64,000 nucleotides of DNA from Spirosoma foliorum (GCF_014117325.1 NZ_CP059732.1:5159001-5223000); one strand, 5' to 3'; positions 26,942-36,982 are shown, counted from the stretch's first letter. The notes: generated from the letters alone by a model not told the origin. A program made the numbers and translations.

Positions 26942-26949
26942 TATCTTTG
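26942..26949 (+). promoter_or_regulatory. -7 element (TATCTTTG) of the methyltransferase promoter
   Basis: A perfect TAnnTTTG element lies 29 bases before the ATG at 26979. A -33 TTG is not evident. Its place inside the longer frame from 26901 argues that translation starts at 26979. Confidence 0.6.
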
Positions 26950-26978
26950 ACGCCCAGCTTGACTCAATCGTATCCTCA

Positions 26979-28034
26979 ATGCTCCCAATAACCCAACTCG
27001 ACCTTGCTCCTATCACACGCCATCTACGGGCTATGTTTGGCTCCCGTTTATTACTGGCTGCGGTTCATCATTTGAACGTATTTGAGGAATTAAAAGGCGG
27101 GCCACTTTCCGTAACCGAACTCCGCAATCAGCTCCAACTGGCCGAGCGTTCAGCTATGGTCTTATTTCCGGCCCTATGTGCCATGGAATTGCTGCGGTTT
27201 GATGAATCAGGCCAACTTGCTCTCACAGAATTAGGGCATTATTTAACGCAAACTCAAACACCCAATTTAACGGGTTATACGGGTTTGGAGAAAGACGATC
27301 CGGGTGTCCTCGAAATGGCCATTCGACTCCGAAACGATGGCCCGCTTCAGGCCCCAGAAGGCATTTCGTTCGTGAAGGAAGGGGAAGGCCCTTCGCCTAT
27401 GGATGACCCGGAGCTATCCCGAAAATTTACGCTAGGCTTAGCCGGGCGCGCCCGTCATCTTTCCCCTATAGCAGCCGCAAATCTCTCAAAACGAGAAGGG
27501 CATTTGTTAGATGTTGCAGGCGGTACAGGCTTCTATACCTACGAATGGTTGTTAGCAAATCCGACCTCAACGGCTACCCTATTCGACCGGCCAGCGGTGC
27601 TTGCGGTGGCGGTCGAATTGCTGGAGGAATTCGTTCAAAGTGGTCGGCCGGGGGCGGCAGGCGTTAAAGAGCGGGTAACATTCATGCCTGGGGATATGCT
27701 AACCGATGATATTCCACAAACAGATATTTTACTGGCAGCCAGCCTTTTTCACGATTGGCCAACATCTACCTGCCAACATCTGGCCCATCGCTTTGCCGCA
27801 GCCTTGCGCCCTGGTGGCGAATTATGGGTACACGATGCTTTTCTGGATGACGATCTAAGTGGGCCATTAGCCGTTACGGATTATTCCGCGCAACTTTTCT
27901 GGAATACACTTGGGCGTTGCTACAGCCGGGCCGAATACCGGAGCTGGCTGGCGGAAGCGGGTTTAGAACCAACCGCTACGAATATTCCGACACAGATGGA
28001 TTATGGCTTGATCTGGGCCGTAAAACCAGCTTGA
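26979..28034 (+). CDS. SAM-dependent O-methyltransferase-like protein
   Basis: The protein has 351 residues from ATG 26979. The N-terminal winged-helix dimerisation domain covers about 1-100 (LLLAAVHHLNVFEELKGGPLSV, ALCAMELLRF). The Rossmann methyltransferase domain has LLDVAGGTGFYTYEWL near 168-183 and the catalytic-type segment ASLFHDWPTSTC near 256. This is the plant-type O-methyltransferase family (methyltransf_2), usually acting on small aromatic or polyketide-like molecules. No biosynthetic cluster surrounds it. The substrate is unknown. Confidence 0.85.
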   Translation: MLPITQLDLAPITRHLRAMFGSRLLLAAVHHLNVFEELKGGPLSVTELRNQLQLAERSAMVLFPALCAMELLRFDESGQLALTELGHYLTQTQTPNLTGYTGLEKDDPGVLEMAIRLRNDGPLQAPEGISFVKEGEGPSPMDDPELSRKFTLGLAGRARHLSPIAAANLSKREGHLLDVAGGTGFYTYEWLLANPTSTATLFDRPAVLAVAVELLEEFVQSGRPGAAGVKERVTFMPGDMLTDDIPQTDILLAASLFHDWPTSTCQHLAHRFAAALRPGGELWVHDAFLDDDLSGPLAVTDYSAQLFWNTLGRCYSRAEYRSWLAEAGLEPTATNIPTQMDYGLIWAVKPA

Positions 28035-28047
28035 CACAGAAAACGTA

Positions 28048-28734
28048 CTAATGGGCTACGTGAGCAAATAAACTCTTTGCACCAAAATTCTGCACCACTC
28101 GCCCAAAAGGCGGTTTTCGTTCTTTAAACGGGCTAGTCGACAGGCGCCCGGCACACCCAACGTGGGTAAACAAAGGATTCAGCAAGTTAGCTCGGTGGTG
28201 GGGTGAGTTGATCCACTGCTTAACAGCGTACCGGGCATAACTCGCATACGTATATGGCTGAAAAATCTGGCTAGTTTGCGAATCCATATATTCATATTGA
28301 TGTGTTCGCTTGTTCAAACGGGCGCAGAACCAGTCGGGGGTATCGATGGTCTGATACTGACCAATATTTTCAGCAAATCGCTCAAACTGGTTTGTCTGCT
28401 TTCCAATACGCTTTTGGACCGTCAACTCGCTTAGATTATAAAAATCCTCGTGACCATAGTAATTATGGTCGATCATGGATTGAGCATGGTTTCGGGCAGC
28501 CTGATACAAAGCCCGATCATACAATAACGGACTTAAGCCTGCCTGCCGCCGAGCTTCATTGGTAGCCTGAAATAGCGCGATATCTAACAGAAGTGTATCG
28601 GGTTTATCAAGCGCTATAGGTTGCTGGCTTATCGACTGAGCAAAAAATGCCTGATCACTCAGCCGATACTCGTCTGGCGTGGCCGTTATATTCGCCACCC
28701 ATTGGCATACCTGAAATACCATCCACCAGTTCAT
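28048..28734 (-). CDS. CAP/SCP-domain extracellular protein
   Basis: The 228-residue protein has the CAP fold: ATNEARRQAGLSPLLYDRALYQAARNHAQSM near 56-86, DHNYYGHEDF near 88-97, FAENIGQY near 119, and the late motif QWINSPHHRANLLNPLFTHVGCAG near 174-197. CAP proteins bind sterols, lipids or metals outside the cell. The N-terminal segment MVFQVCQWVANITATP is only weakly signal-like. It is convergent with the methyltransferase, with 13 bases between the stop codons. Confidence 0.87.
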   Translation of the reverse strand: MNWWMVFQVCQWVANITATPDEYRLSDQAFFAQSISQQPIALDKPDTLLLDIALFQATNEARRQAGLSPLLYDRALYQAARNHAQSMIDHNYYGHEDFYNLSELTVQKRIGKQTNQFERFAENIGQYQTIDTPDWFCARLNKRTHQYEYMDSQTSQIFQPYTYASYARYAVKQWINSPHHRANLLNPLFTHVGCAGRLSTSPFKERKPPFGRVVQNFGAKSLFAHVAH

Positions 28735-28868
28735 AGGCGGGACTATTTTAGCTAAACAAACGATTGATTTTCAAATCAGAAAGCCCACAATAATCTAATT
28801 TTACTCGAAGCGGTTAGTTTAGTTTTTGAGACGATTTTCTATGTAGTCAAGACAGTCCCGTGGGCTTC

Positions 28869-29618
28869 TTATAGGAGAGTAGTATGGTAGGTTTCCTGCA
28901 TATGTCGGTCAATAACAGTCAGCATCAATCGTCTTGCCAGATCAATATCTACCTCATACTGTTTCGCTAATCCTTTGGTAACCGAATTTTGCAGGTACAT
29001 CATGTCGTAATCACGCTTATACGTAGCCAGACCCTCTATTGATATCTCATCATAAGTAACAAAATCGAAATGCGTCTGTGGTTCAGGAACGGGTTCTGGT
29101 TCCGACACCTCTCTTACTGTTTTCCTCTTATACCACAGCTTGGTAAGAGCAACAAATTCAAATCGAAAACTGGGGTTATTATACATCTCATCAGCTAGTT
29201 CACGATGTCTCGCCAATGTAGCCTGTACAATATCAGGTTTCGAAAAATCAGCATACCACCATTCACGCGGGTTTTCTTTTTCCAGTTCGTAGCTTCGTTG
29301 ATACGCCAACTTAAATACATGTAGTAATAACTCGGCTATCTTTTCAGATTCTCCATCTGGCAGAAATACCATATGAGGCTGGAATCGCTGGGTTTTTAGC
29401 GTAGTACAAGACTCATTTGTAGGATCTAACGAACTGGAAGCAATAGCCTGTTCAATATCCGTGTCAGCAGGGTTTGATTGCTGTATCAGCGAATAAATCT
29501 CATACAACCTCATCCTTTTTTCACCCTCATTCAGTTGGCGAAATTGCTCAAGAATATCGCTAACTGAATAAACGCCGTGTCCGAATTGATAGATCGTGAT
29601 TTCCTCTTCTATACTCAT
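28869..29618 (-). CDS. Protein of unknown function (possible DUF5958-like N-terminus)
   Basis: The 249-residue protein starts at ATG 29618. The N-terminal segment ITIYQFGHGVYSVSDILEQFRQL recalls the Bacteroidota DUF5958 family (from memory, not searched). The middle has an acidic helical region (AYQRSYELEKENPREWWYADF) and the C-terminus ends with a compact helical part (VTKGLAKQYEVDIDLARRLML). No signal peptide, membrane helix or catalytic motif is visible. It lies after the PoxB-like gene's end, on the same strand, with its own AT-rich surroundings. Confidence 0.65.
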   Translation of the reverse strand: MSIEEEITIYQFGHGVYSVSDILEQFRQLNEGEKRMRLYEIYSLIQQSNPADTDIEQAIASSSLDPTNESCTTLKTQRFQPHMVFLPDGESEKIAELLLHVFKLAYQRSYELEKENPREWWYADFSKPDIVQATLARHRELADEMYNNPSFRFEFVALTKLWYKRKTVREVSEPEPVPEPQTHFDFVTYDEISIEGLATYKRDYDMMYLQNSVTKGLAKQYEVDIDLARRLMLTVIDRHMQETYHTTLL

Positions 29619-29682
29619 GATGATGGAATATAATATACTAACAATCAATCTACTACACAAGCAAAGATACGGATTTAATTAC

Positions 29683-31482
29683 TTATCCTCTCCCAGGTAA
29701 AATATCCAGCAAACTACGTCCTTTGGTAGCAACAGCTTCGTGAAACTGATTACTGATCACGTTTTTGATAATCTCACTTCGGTCGCGCTCCCCACGCACG
29801 AGAGCTTTGGCAAATTCGATGGCCTGGTCGGTCGTTATTTTACCCGGCATGGGGGGTTCATTCTGATCAACAATGGCGTCAACAACCACCGGGCCATCAT
29901 GCGCCAGCGCTTCCCGAATAACAGCATCAGCTTGCTTAGGGTCATTGATCGTAAACCCTTTTGCTCCGCAGGCATTAGCATAGGCGGCAAAATCAATGGG
30001 CTGTAAATCCACGGCAAATTCGGGATTACCCTCCATTACAATCTGCTCCCATTTAATTTGCCCAAACGAATTGTTGTGGAAAATGAACACCTTAATCGGT
30101 AGTTTATATTTCACTGCTGTAGCCAGTTCGCCCATAAGCATTGTGAAACCGCCATCGCCCACTAAAGCCACCACTTGCTTCCCTGGATGCGAAACCGATG
30201 CAGCAATTGCATAAGGCAATCCCGATGCCATCGTGGCCAGTAGTCCGGACGTAGAGAATTTCATAGAACCCCGAATCTGAATATGTCGGGCAGCCCAGGT
30301 TGTATTGTTACCACAATCGCAGGTAACGATAGCGTCGTCGTTGAGGAGTGGACTAAGCGTATGCGGAATTACCTGCGGCTTCATGGGTATGGCTTCCTGC
30401 GTACCGCGCTCGGTCAGGAGTTCGTTCCAATGCCCCATACGTTTTTGTGCTTTCTCCAAAAAGCTGCGATCTTTTTTGCGCTGAATCAGGGGCAGTAAGG
30501 CTTGTAAAACGGCTTTACTATCGCCCATCAGACCAACCTCTACAGGTGTTCGCAGGCCGATGTGCGACGGATCAAGGTCAATCTGGACCGTTCGCGCCTG
30601 ACCTGCTTTGGGGTAAAATTCGAGATAAGGGAATCGTGTGCCAATCATAATCAACGTATCGCATTCCTGCATAGCATCCTGCGAAGGAGCTGTTCCCAGC
30701 AAGCCTAAACCACCCGTTGTAAAGGGATCATTATCGGGCACTACGCCTTTTCCCAATAAGGCTTTAATAATAGGCCCACCTACGGCATCGGCCAAAGCTA
30801 TCACTTCATCGCGAGCAGTTAGGCAACCACGTCCGGCAAAAATGGCTACCTTTTCGCCAGCGTTAATCAGATCGGCAGCTCGTTGTAACTGCCGGGCATC
30901 GGGCACTACTGTTTGACTAACCTGCGTTGCACTACTATGATCGGGAACGTTAGTTGAGGAGCGTTTATCATCACTTACAGTCCAGTCCTGGTAGTCTTTC
31001 GGAAACGAAATGTGGGTTACGGTACGCTGCCCCAACGCCGTCCGAACAGCCTGATCCAGCACGTTAACCACATGATCTGGCCCCATAACCCGCTCGTTGT
31101 AAACGGCCACATCGGTAAAGACTTTCACCAGATCGACATCCTGCTGAAAAAAAGTACCGCTGATATCATGGGCTGTGTGGCCTGTAATGGCTAGTACAGG
31201 TTGCGAGTCGTACTTGGCGTCATAGAGGCCATTGAGCAGATGAATGCCTCCACAACCTGAAGTTGCGATACAAACCCCTAGTTTGCCCGTGAATTTGGCA
31301 TAACCGCAGGCCATAAAGGCTGCTGCTTCCTCATGCCGCACCTGAATCAGTTGAATCTTATCCTGCCGCTTACGCAGCGATTCATAAATACCATTGATAC
31401 CGTCGCCGGGTAAGCTAAACACGGTATCAACACCCCACTCCAACAACCGTTCGACCAATAGGTCGGCTCCTGTCTTTGCCAT
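29683..31482 (-). CDS. Thiamine-pyrophosphate enzyme, pyruvate oxidase/dehydrogenase (PoxB-like)
   Basis: The 599-residue protein has the three-part TPP-enzyme layout. The N-terminal PYR domain carries FSLPGDGINGIYESL (22-36) and the catalytic Glu near 51 in VRHEEAAAFMACGYAK. A central FAD/regulatory domain follows (about 195-335, AGRGCLTARDEV). The PP domain has the GDGGFTMLMGELATAVKYKLPIKVFIFHNN metal/TPP motif. It is closest to PoxB-type pyruvate:quinone oxidoreductases, which yield acetate, CO2 and reduced quinone. The C-terminal membrane-binding segment of E. coli PoxB is not clearly present. Monocistronic. Confidence 0.88.
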   Translation of the reverse strand: MAKTGADLLVERLLEWGVDTVFSLPGDGINGIYESLRKRQDKIQLIQVRHEEAAAFMACGYAKFTGKLGVCIATSGCGGIHLLNGLYDAKYDSQPVLAITGHTAHDISGTFFQQDVDLVKVFTDVAVYNERVMGPDHVVNVLDQAVRTALGQRTVTHISFPKDYQDWTVSDDKRSSTNVPDHSSATQVSQTVVPDARQLQRAADLINAGEKVAIFAGRGCLTARDEVIALADAVGGPIIKALLGKGVVPDNDPFTTGGLGLLGTAPSQDAMQECDTLIMIGTRFPYLEFYPKAGQARTVQIDLDPSHIGLRTPVEVGLMGDSKAVLQALLPLIQRKKDRSFLEKAQKRMGHWNELLTERGTQEAIPMKPQVIPHTLSPLLNDDAIVTCDCGNNTTWAARHIQIRGSMKFSTSGLLATMASGLPYAIAASVSHPGKQVVALVGDGGFTMLMGELATAVKYKLPIKVFIFHNNSFGQIKWEQIVMEGNPEFAVDLQPIDFAAYANACGAKGFTINDPKQADAVIREALAHDGPVVVDAIVDQNEPPMPGKITTDQAIEFAKALVRGERDRSEIIKNVISNQFHEAVATKGRSLLDILPGRG

Positions 31483-31654
31483 AGTCCCAGATAAAAAACG
31501 AATAGAATCAGTGGGAGTTTAACTACCGATCTGTCATTCGTGTTTGGCAGGCATCGAGCAGATTAAAGAATCTTAATGGCAGATCAGGAAAGAGCGAGGC
31601 TATGGAACACAAGGTGCAAAGGTTCGGCCCGGAAGGGATCGAACAAACTAGGCA

Positions 31655-31683
31655 ATAAAAAAGCCTGGCTAAAAGGCCAGGCC
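31655..31683 (-). terminator. Rho-independent terminator on the minus strand
   Basis: GCCTGGC (31663-31669) pairs with GCCAGGC (31676-31682), and on the minus strand a T run (31657-31662) follows. It ends the small gene at 31710-31898, and with it probably the cold-shock transcript. Confidence 0.8.
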
Positions 31684-31709
31684 GTACTAATATGCTTATT
31701 TTTTACTGG

Positions 31710-31898
31710 TTACCGATGATCCTTTTTCCGTTTAATCGACGTCCGCGCAGCTACTTCGGCCTGAAACTTAATTTTTAGCTGGCGATCAAGATCTCTGTCC
31801 CTCGGTACATATATACTGGTTTTACCATCCGAAGATTTCAACATCCAGTAAACACTATCAGTGGTAGGAGGAATAGAGGTGTAAGTCGGCTTACTCAT
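31710..31898 (-). CDS. Small basic protein of unknown function
   Basis: The 62-residue frame starts at ATG 31898 (MSKPTYTSIPPTTDSVYWML) and ends in a basic tail (SIKRKKDHR). It has a beta-hairpin-like part (YWMLKSSDGKTSIYVP) and no signal or membrane helix. A terminator follows directly and the cold-shock-domain gene lies upstream on the same strand, which supports it as a real gene. The longer frame from 31970 has no support. Confidence 0.55.
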   Translation of the reverse strand: MSKPTYTSIPPTTDSVYWMLKSSDGKTSIYVPRDRDLDRQLKIKFQAEVAARTSIKRKKDHR

Positions 31899-32012
31899 AA
31901 ATATAGGAGATAAGGATGAGCCAGGTATTCGCATAACACCTGGTCTACAAGCACAACTCCATTTATGCACGATTAGTGTCCATCGGCCAAAGATGGTTTA
32001 TAAATAGTAAGC

Positions 32013-32456
32013 CTATACGGCTTTTTTCACCGAAACAGCATTGAGTCCTTTAGGGGTTCTTGTGACCTCAAAGGTTACCTTATCATTTTCACTAACGGGA
32101 TCAACCAGCCCGTTCATGTGCACGAAAATACTCTCCTGACTCTGTAAATCCCGGATAAAGCCGTATCCTTTCGATCCATTAAAGAAGCTCACAATACCCT
32201 TTCTGACGGTGTCCTGGGGTGCAATATCTTCCTGTTTCGACACACCGATCTGAACATCTTCCTGATCGATCGCTCTTTTCTTTCTTGGGTCTGGTGGCGT
32301 TGAGGTTATGTTCCCATTCTCATCCACATAGGCCAACATTTCGTCCAGCCCCTGCCCTTTCTGAGCATTTGCTTTCCGTTCTTCGCGCTTTTCTTCTTTG
32401 TCTTTTCTCTTTTTCTGCCTTGCTTTTTCTTTTTCTTTTTTACTAAATGTCTCCAT
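32013..32456 (-). CDS. Cold-shock-domain protein with a basic N-terminal extension
   Basis: The 147-residue protein has a lysine/glutamate-rich N-terminal arm of about 80 residues (SKKEKEKARQKKRKDKEEKR). A complete cold-shock domain follows, with RNP1 KGYGFI and RNP2 SIFVH (SFFNGSKGYGFIRDL, ESIFVHMNGL, FEVTRTPKGLNAVSV). It binds single-stranded RNA or DNA. The charged arm is likely to add RNA affinity, as in other Bacteroidota proteins of this layout. It is intact, unlike the short cold-shock gene at 17482-17680. Confidence 0.9.
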   Translation of the reverse strand: METFSKKEKEKARQKKRKDKEEKREERKANAQKGQGLDEMLAYVDENGNITSTPPDPRKKRAIDQEDVQIGVSKQEDIAPQDTVRKGIVSFFNGSKGYGFIRDLQSQESIFVHMNGLVDPVSENDKVTFEVTRTPKGLNAVSVKKAV

Positions 32457-32773
32457 TCTTTAGTTATTATGTGAGATCAGCCTGCGTGCGTTCGTCAGGA
32501 TGTACTTCAGAGAGGTGGGTTACTGCGACCACAATCCGCCAATCCGTGCGGGTTTATATGACCCACTACTTAATCAACCCTATATCAGCAGAATAAGTTG
32601 TTTCTTTGAAATAATATTCACAAATCATAAATGAGTGAGTACAATGGCGGGTCAATTATAGCCTATTATAAGCTCATACCGCTCTAAATCAAGTGGTTTC
32701 CAAGTCATTTAATGTCCCTTCAGTTCATACAGAAACACAGCGTGGACCTAAACGATATCGTAGTACATACCCA
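32457..32773. other. Intergenic region upstream of the cold-shock-domain gene
   Basis: This 317-base stretch lies between the end of the DUF1684 gene and the cold-shock ATG, both minus strand. It can hold the promoter and a long 5' leader of the cold-shock gene, a usual arrangement. A weak hairpin (GTGGGT near 32515 with ACCCAC near 32565) is the only structure seen. Confidence 0.5.
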
Positions 32774-33379
32774 TTAATGAGCTTTTCCGTACGCTTTTTC
32801 GCCAACGGGTACGGCTACAGACAGTTGGTTCTGTTTGGGCGGAATTGGGCATGGGTAGCCCTCATGAAAGGCACAATACGGATTGTAAGCTTTATTGAAA
32901 TCGATAATCAGTTGTCCGTTTTGAACCTCTCCCGTGCGAAAGTCGATGTAACGCCCACCGCCGTAAGTTCCCTGCCCCGATGTAGCATCTTTGAACGGAA
33001 GGAACAAATAATCCCGATACTCGGGCATTCGAATCACGTTCAAATTACGATACAAGGTCAATTGTTGCGGCTTGCCATCAAGCACAAACGACAGGATCGC
33101 GTAGGATACATGCGGGCGGGTCATGCCGTTATAGGTTGGCATCTCAAATGGTTCGGCTTTGGGCGTTAGCTGCACCGTAGCCGTTACACGATAAGTCGAG
33201 TCCGGCTCGTAAAACTGGACAAACGCTAACTCTTCTTCCGAAGCCAACGGTCCACCAGCCGATTTAAGCAAATCCTTTTTGTATTTCTCCCGGTGTTTGG
33301 CAAGCTGGTCCGAAAAAGACGATTGGGCAATGGCAGCCGTAGTTAGCAGAATCGAAAGCAGAAGTAGCAGGATTTTCAT
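32774..33379 (-). CDS. Secreted DUF1684-family protein
   Basis: The 201-residue protein has a signal peptide (MKILLLLLSILLTTAAIAQS). It has the DUF1684 signature near its C-terminus: GGGRYIDFRTG near 142, then IIDFNKAYNPYCAFHEGY and CPIPPKQNQLSVAVPVGEK. The conserved Tyr/Cys/Pro-rich segment (YNPYCAFHEGYPCPIPP) suggests a binding or catalytic pocket, but the function is not known. It is transcribed after the M20 peptidase gene on the same strand (124-base gap). Confidence 0.88.
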   Translation of the reverse strand: MKILLLLLSILLTTAAIAQSSFSDQLAKHREKYKKDLLKSAGGPLASEEELAFVQFYEPDSTYRVTATVQLTPKAEPFEMPTYNGMTRPHVSYAILSFVLDGKPQQLTLYRNLNVIRMPEYRDYLFLPFKDATSGQGTYGGGRYIDFRTGEVQNGQLIIDFNKAYNPYCAFHEGYPCPIPPKQNQLSVAVPVGEKAYGKAH

Positions 33380-33503
33380 AACTACATAGTTACACTAATT
33401 TCCGCATCCTCGGTCTGTGTCCTCACAAAACATCTGTCAGTCAGCCATCCACAAAGCGTTCTGTGAGGCCACAGGACCAAGGATACAAATGACAAAAAAT
33501 ATA

Positions 33504-35018
33504 TCACGGCAACGCCGTGGTCAGAATGGCCAGGCAGGTTTTGATGCCTGTTCTCAGATTCCCCAACCGCAGGTTTTCGTTTGGGCTGTGCTGGTTATTA
33601 TCCATGTTGACTAGTGGTACAATTACGGCCGGAACTTTCAACGCCTGAATAAACGGCACAACGGGTACGGTACCGCCCATAATCCGAATAATAACGGGAT
33701 CTTTCCCAAATCCACTCGTCACCGCTTTTCGCAGCCAATTTCCCATCGGGGCATTGATGTCCGTCCGAAAGGCAGGTGTTCCGGGGCTCCCCTCGAAGAA
33801 AACGATTTGAGCATACTTCAGTCGCTCTTCGGTTGTCGGTACGTGGTCCAGCACCGTGAAGCCTTGTTTTTCAATATGTTTCCGAACCAGGTCGACCATT
33901 CGTTTGCCATCTGTTTCGGGCACCAACCGGATATCAAAACTCGCGACGGCTTCTTCGGGAATAATGGTACCGGAGCCTTTCCCAACCACAGCAGCTTTCA
34001 TGCCCCGGATATTCAAGGATGGGTACTGGAGCGACTCCTGATAATTCGCGCCCACTTTTTCTTCGTCAGCAATCTGCAGAGTCTTGTTGATATCCTGTTT
34101 GTTATCGGGTACGGCAGCCATGATTTTTTTAGTGGCTTCATCAAAGGCAATCCCGTCGTAGAAGCCCGGAATCAATACCCTACCCTGCTCATCTTTCATG
34201 GACGTAATAAGTCGGGCCAGCCGAAAGGCCGGATTCGGTGAATAATTCCCAAAATGACCGCTGTGCTGTTGCGTAATAGCACCATAGGTTGTCATCGTGA
34301 AACCAGCATTTCCCCGGCACCCAAACGTTAAGGTCGGGATATTGGATGAGTGCATGGGGCCATCCATCACAATCATGTAATCGGCTTTCAATTTCTCTTT
34401 ATAGGAATCCAAAGCACTTTTTAGCCCCGACGAACCCTTCTCTTCCTCCGTGTCTATAATAATCTTGACGTTAAAAGGCGGAGTTTGTTTTTCCGCCTGA
34501 GCGATATCCAGCGCTTTCAACATCATGATAATTGGCCCCTTATCGTCCGACGTCGATCGGCCAAACAAACGCCATTCATCGTTTACAGTTGTTTTGGGTA
34601 CATCGCCACCCAACTCTTTATAGGTAGTTCCGGTTTTCTCTTTGAGGACCGTCACCCAGGGGTCTTTCTGATTCCACTCGGCAGGCCGCACTGGCTGGCC
34701 ATCCAGATGGAAATAGAACAAAACGGTTTGGGTTGCTTTTGGCGATGATCTTTCGGCCAGAACTAACGGCAAACTGGTTGTTTTAAGAACCGTTGTCTGA
34801 AAGCCCCGTTTGGCAAACGCCTTTTCAGTCCAGGCGATATTTTTGGCGATATCTTCGGCACTCACCGCATCGTTCGGGTACGACACATACTCGCTCAGTT
34901 CATCGATTGCCGGCCAGAGCTGCTTTTCAACCAGTGCATCCATTTTGGCAACGCTCAGTTTCTGGGCCGACGCTTGTCCAGCCAGGGCCATGATTATCAG
35001 CCAGCAAACAGCCTTCAT
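33504..35018 (-). CDS. M20-family metallopeptidase, exported
   Basis: The protein has 504 residues from ATG 35018, giving the signal peptide MKAVCWLIIMALAGQASAQ. It has the di-zinc residues of the M20 family: His in YFHLDGQP, Asp in GRSTSDDKGP, catalytic/ligand Glu pair in DTEEEKGSSG, and a dimerisation domain in the middle. M20 enzymes remove N-terminal residues or dipeptides, here likely in the periplasm. The upstream start at 35087 would place 23 residues before the signal. Divergent from the amidohydrolase gene. Confidence 0.9.
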   Translation of the reverse strand: MKAVCWLIIMALAGQASAQKLSVAKMDALVEKQLWPAIDELSEYVSYPNDAVSAEDIAKNIAWTEKAFAKRGFQTTVLKTTSLPLVLAERSSPKATQTVLFYFHLDGQPVRPAEWNQKDPWVTVLKEKTGTTYKELGGDVPKTTVNDEWRLFGRSTSDDKGPIIMMLKALDIAQAEKQTPPFNVKIIIDTEEEKGSSGLKSALDSYKEKLKADYMIVMDGPMHSSNIPTLTFGCRGNAGFTMTTYGAITQQHSGHFGNYSPNPAFRLARLITSMKDEQGRVLIPGFYDGIAFDEATKKIMAAVPDNKQDINKTLQIADEEKVGANYQESLQYPSLNIRGMKAAVVGKGSGTIIPEEAVASFDIRLVPETDGKRMVDLVRKHIEKQGFTVLDHVPTTEERLKYAQIVFFEGSPGTPAFRTDINAPMGNWLRKAVTSGFGKDPVIIRIMGGTVPVVPFIQALKVPAVIVPLVNMDNNQHSPNENLRLGNLRTGIKTCLAILTTALP

Positions 35019-35227
35019 CAGGGGTACAACAAGCGTTTTTGTATGTTGTAGATTTCGTTCTAATCGATTTATCTGTTGGGTAGTCATGGCTAGAGTGAAT
35101 GTCGATGCGTGTTATACCGAAATACGGCAAGTGTACCGACAATACCAACTAATCTATCCCGAATCCCTATTTATTCAATATTATCTAGTAGATTATCCAA
35201 AAAAAGACAAACTACAACAAAATCAGT

Positions 35228-36871
35228 ATGGTCTCTTCGTCTGGTCGTCCGTTGTGCATCATGGGCAATATGGTTGATGCACAAGGCCGCGAATCAGTTA
35301 AAACGATACTTGTCCAAAATGGCAAGATCAGCACGATTCAGGCGGGTAAAGTGCCCTTATCACTCCCGGATCTAATTCTGCTTGAGCTAGCCGACGACGA
35401 GGTTGTGTTTCCAGGTTTGATCAATTTACACGTCCATTCAGAATACAATGTTTTTCCGCTCTGGCAAAGCCCGGCCGTTTGGAGCAATCGGTATCAGTGG
35501 CGCATAAATGACCAGTACATTCGGGAGATAAAAAATTTCAAAGAGTATATCGAGGCTCGTTGGGTTAAAGACTATCCCGGCTTCATAAACCTTAATGGTC
35601 AATCGGTCACAGCCGACAATCAGCGAGCGTTTCCAACTGGTTCGGTGAGGTCGGCCATTAGCGAGGTCCAAAAAATGCATGGCGTCATCACTGAATTACA
35701 AGCCGTGGCAGGTGGTACGACGCTCATGCAGCAAACGATCAAATTGGAGAATAATGGAAGTCTGCCCAGCTTCATTGTCCGGAACACAGGAGCACCAGAC
35801 GAACTAGGTCTTCCTGGCACGAAAAAAGTGTTTTCCGTAGTCGATTTTGTAAGACCGGGACCGGATTTCGATCCGCCCAGCAGCCCACTCCACGCCAATG
35901 ACGATACATCGGGCTGGCCCATGATGCGGCACCCTAGCTTCGACGATTTTTTAGCATCAGTCCAAAACGGCAATAACCGCTATTATGCTTCCATTGCGCA
36001 CATTGCCGAAGGGCGAGCGGGTTACCTCCAGCGAGGAAAACCCGATGGCTTTAGTCGGCGGGAGTTTACTGAGTTCCGGAAAGCGCTTTTCCAGCTTCCG
36101 AATCCGGAATTTCTGAAAACGGCCAATTTAACCCTGACGCATGCCTGTGGTTTAAATTATTCCGACTCCACCACGCTCGATTTTCTGCGCGACAATCACA
36201 TCAGCATCGTTTGGTCGCCGGTATCCAATTTGATTCTCTATCGCGACACTATTCCAGTAAAAACCCTGCTGGATCATGGCATCAACGTTTGTCTCGGTTC
36301 CGACTGGGCGCCAAGCGGCAGCAAACATGTGTGGGATGAGCTGAAGTTCGCCCGTCATTTCTGCGATGCGTTATCGCTCGATGTTAGCAATGCCCAACTG
36401 CTGGCGATGATTACCCAGAATCCAGCCACTGCGTTAGGAAACGTAAAAGCGGGCCTTATTGAAACGGGCTACAATGCCGATTTCTTTATTTTACGCAAAC
36501 AATCGGCCCGACAACCGGCCTTAACGGCTTTGCAAACACAGGATGATTCATCGGTACGTTGTACGATTGTGAATGGGCGGGTGCTTTATGGCGACGAGAA
36601 TTTATTTACCGATACCTTATCCGTCGACTACCAGCGTATTCCGGCAACGGAGGGTATAGCCGCCAGAAAGAAAGTAGTGAGCATCAATTCGTCCCTGAAT
36701 TTTGATTTACACCAATCCTTAACTCAGGTTGATGCATTGATGGACTGGTACGCTGCGGAAACCTTACGATTACCCAACCTTCGCCGAACCCGTTTGCTTT
36801 CGTCCGACGATCATCTTTACCTGGCACGTATTGATCTGGTGAAGTCGCAATTGGTGGAGTTGTTGAAGTAA
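35228..36871 (+). CDS. Amidohydrolase-superfamily enzyme
   Basis: The 547-residue protein has the metal-dependent hydrolase pattern: VFPGLINLHVHSEYN (HxH near residue 68-70), a His in LTLTHACGLN near 310, and the Asp in GSDWAPSGSKHVWDEL near 359. A small beta-sandwich domain flanks the barrel (ILVQNGKIS... and IVNGRVLYGDENL). It resembles the SsnA/TrzN/deaminase group, acting on a cyclic amide or amine. It lacks a signal peptide. The gene is divergent from the exported M20 peptidase. The substrate is unknown. Confidence 0.86.
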   Translation: MVSSSGRPLCIMGNMVDAQGRESVKTILVQNGKISTIQAGKVPLSLPDLILLELADDEVVFPGLINLHVHSEYNVFPLWQSPAVWSNRYQWRINDQYIREIKNFKEYIEARWVKDYPGFINLNGQSVTADNQRAFPTGSVRSAISEVQKMHGVITELQAVAGGTTLMQQTIKLENNGSLPSFIVRNTGAPDELGLPGTKKVFSVVDFVRPGPDFDPPSSPLHANDDTSGWPMMRHPSFDDFLASVQNGNNRYYASIAHIAEGRAGYLQRGKPDGFSRREFTEFRKALFQLPNPEFLKTANLTLTHACGLNYSDSTTLDFLRDNHISIVWSPVSNLILYRDTIPVKTLLDHGINVCLGSDWAPSGSKHVWDELKFARHFCDALSLDVSNAQLLAMITQNPATALGNVKAGLIETGYNADFFILRKQSARQPALTALQTQDDSSVRCTIVNGRVLYGDENLFTDTLSVDYQRIPATEGIAARKKVVSINSSLNFDLHQSLTQVDALMDWYAAETLRLPNLRRTRLLSSDDHLYLARIDLVKSQLVELLK

Positions 36872-36982
36872 TATGACCAGTGAATATCGTGGATTAATCG
36901 CCTTACTTTTACTTGGCAAATTACAGGTATTAGCCAGCTAAAATTTAAATCAGTACTTTGCGGGAAACAATATTTTACGCCT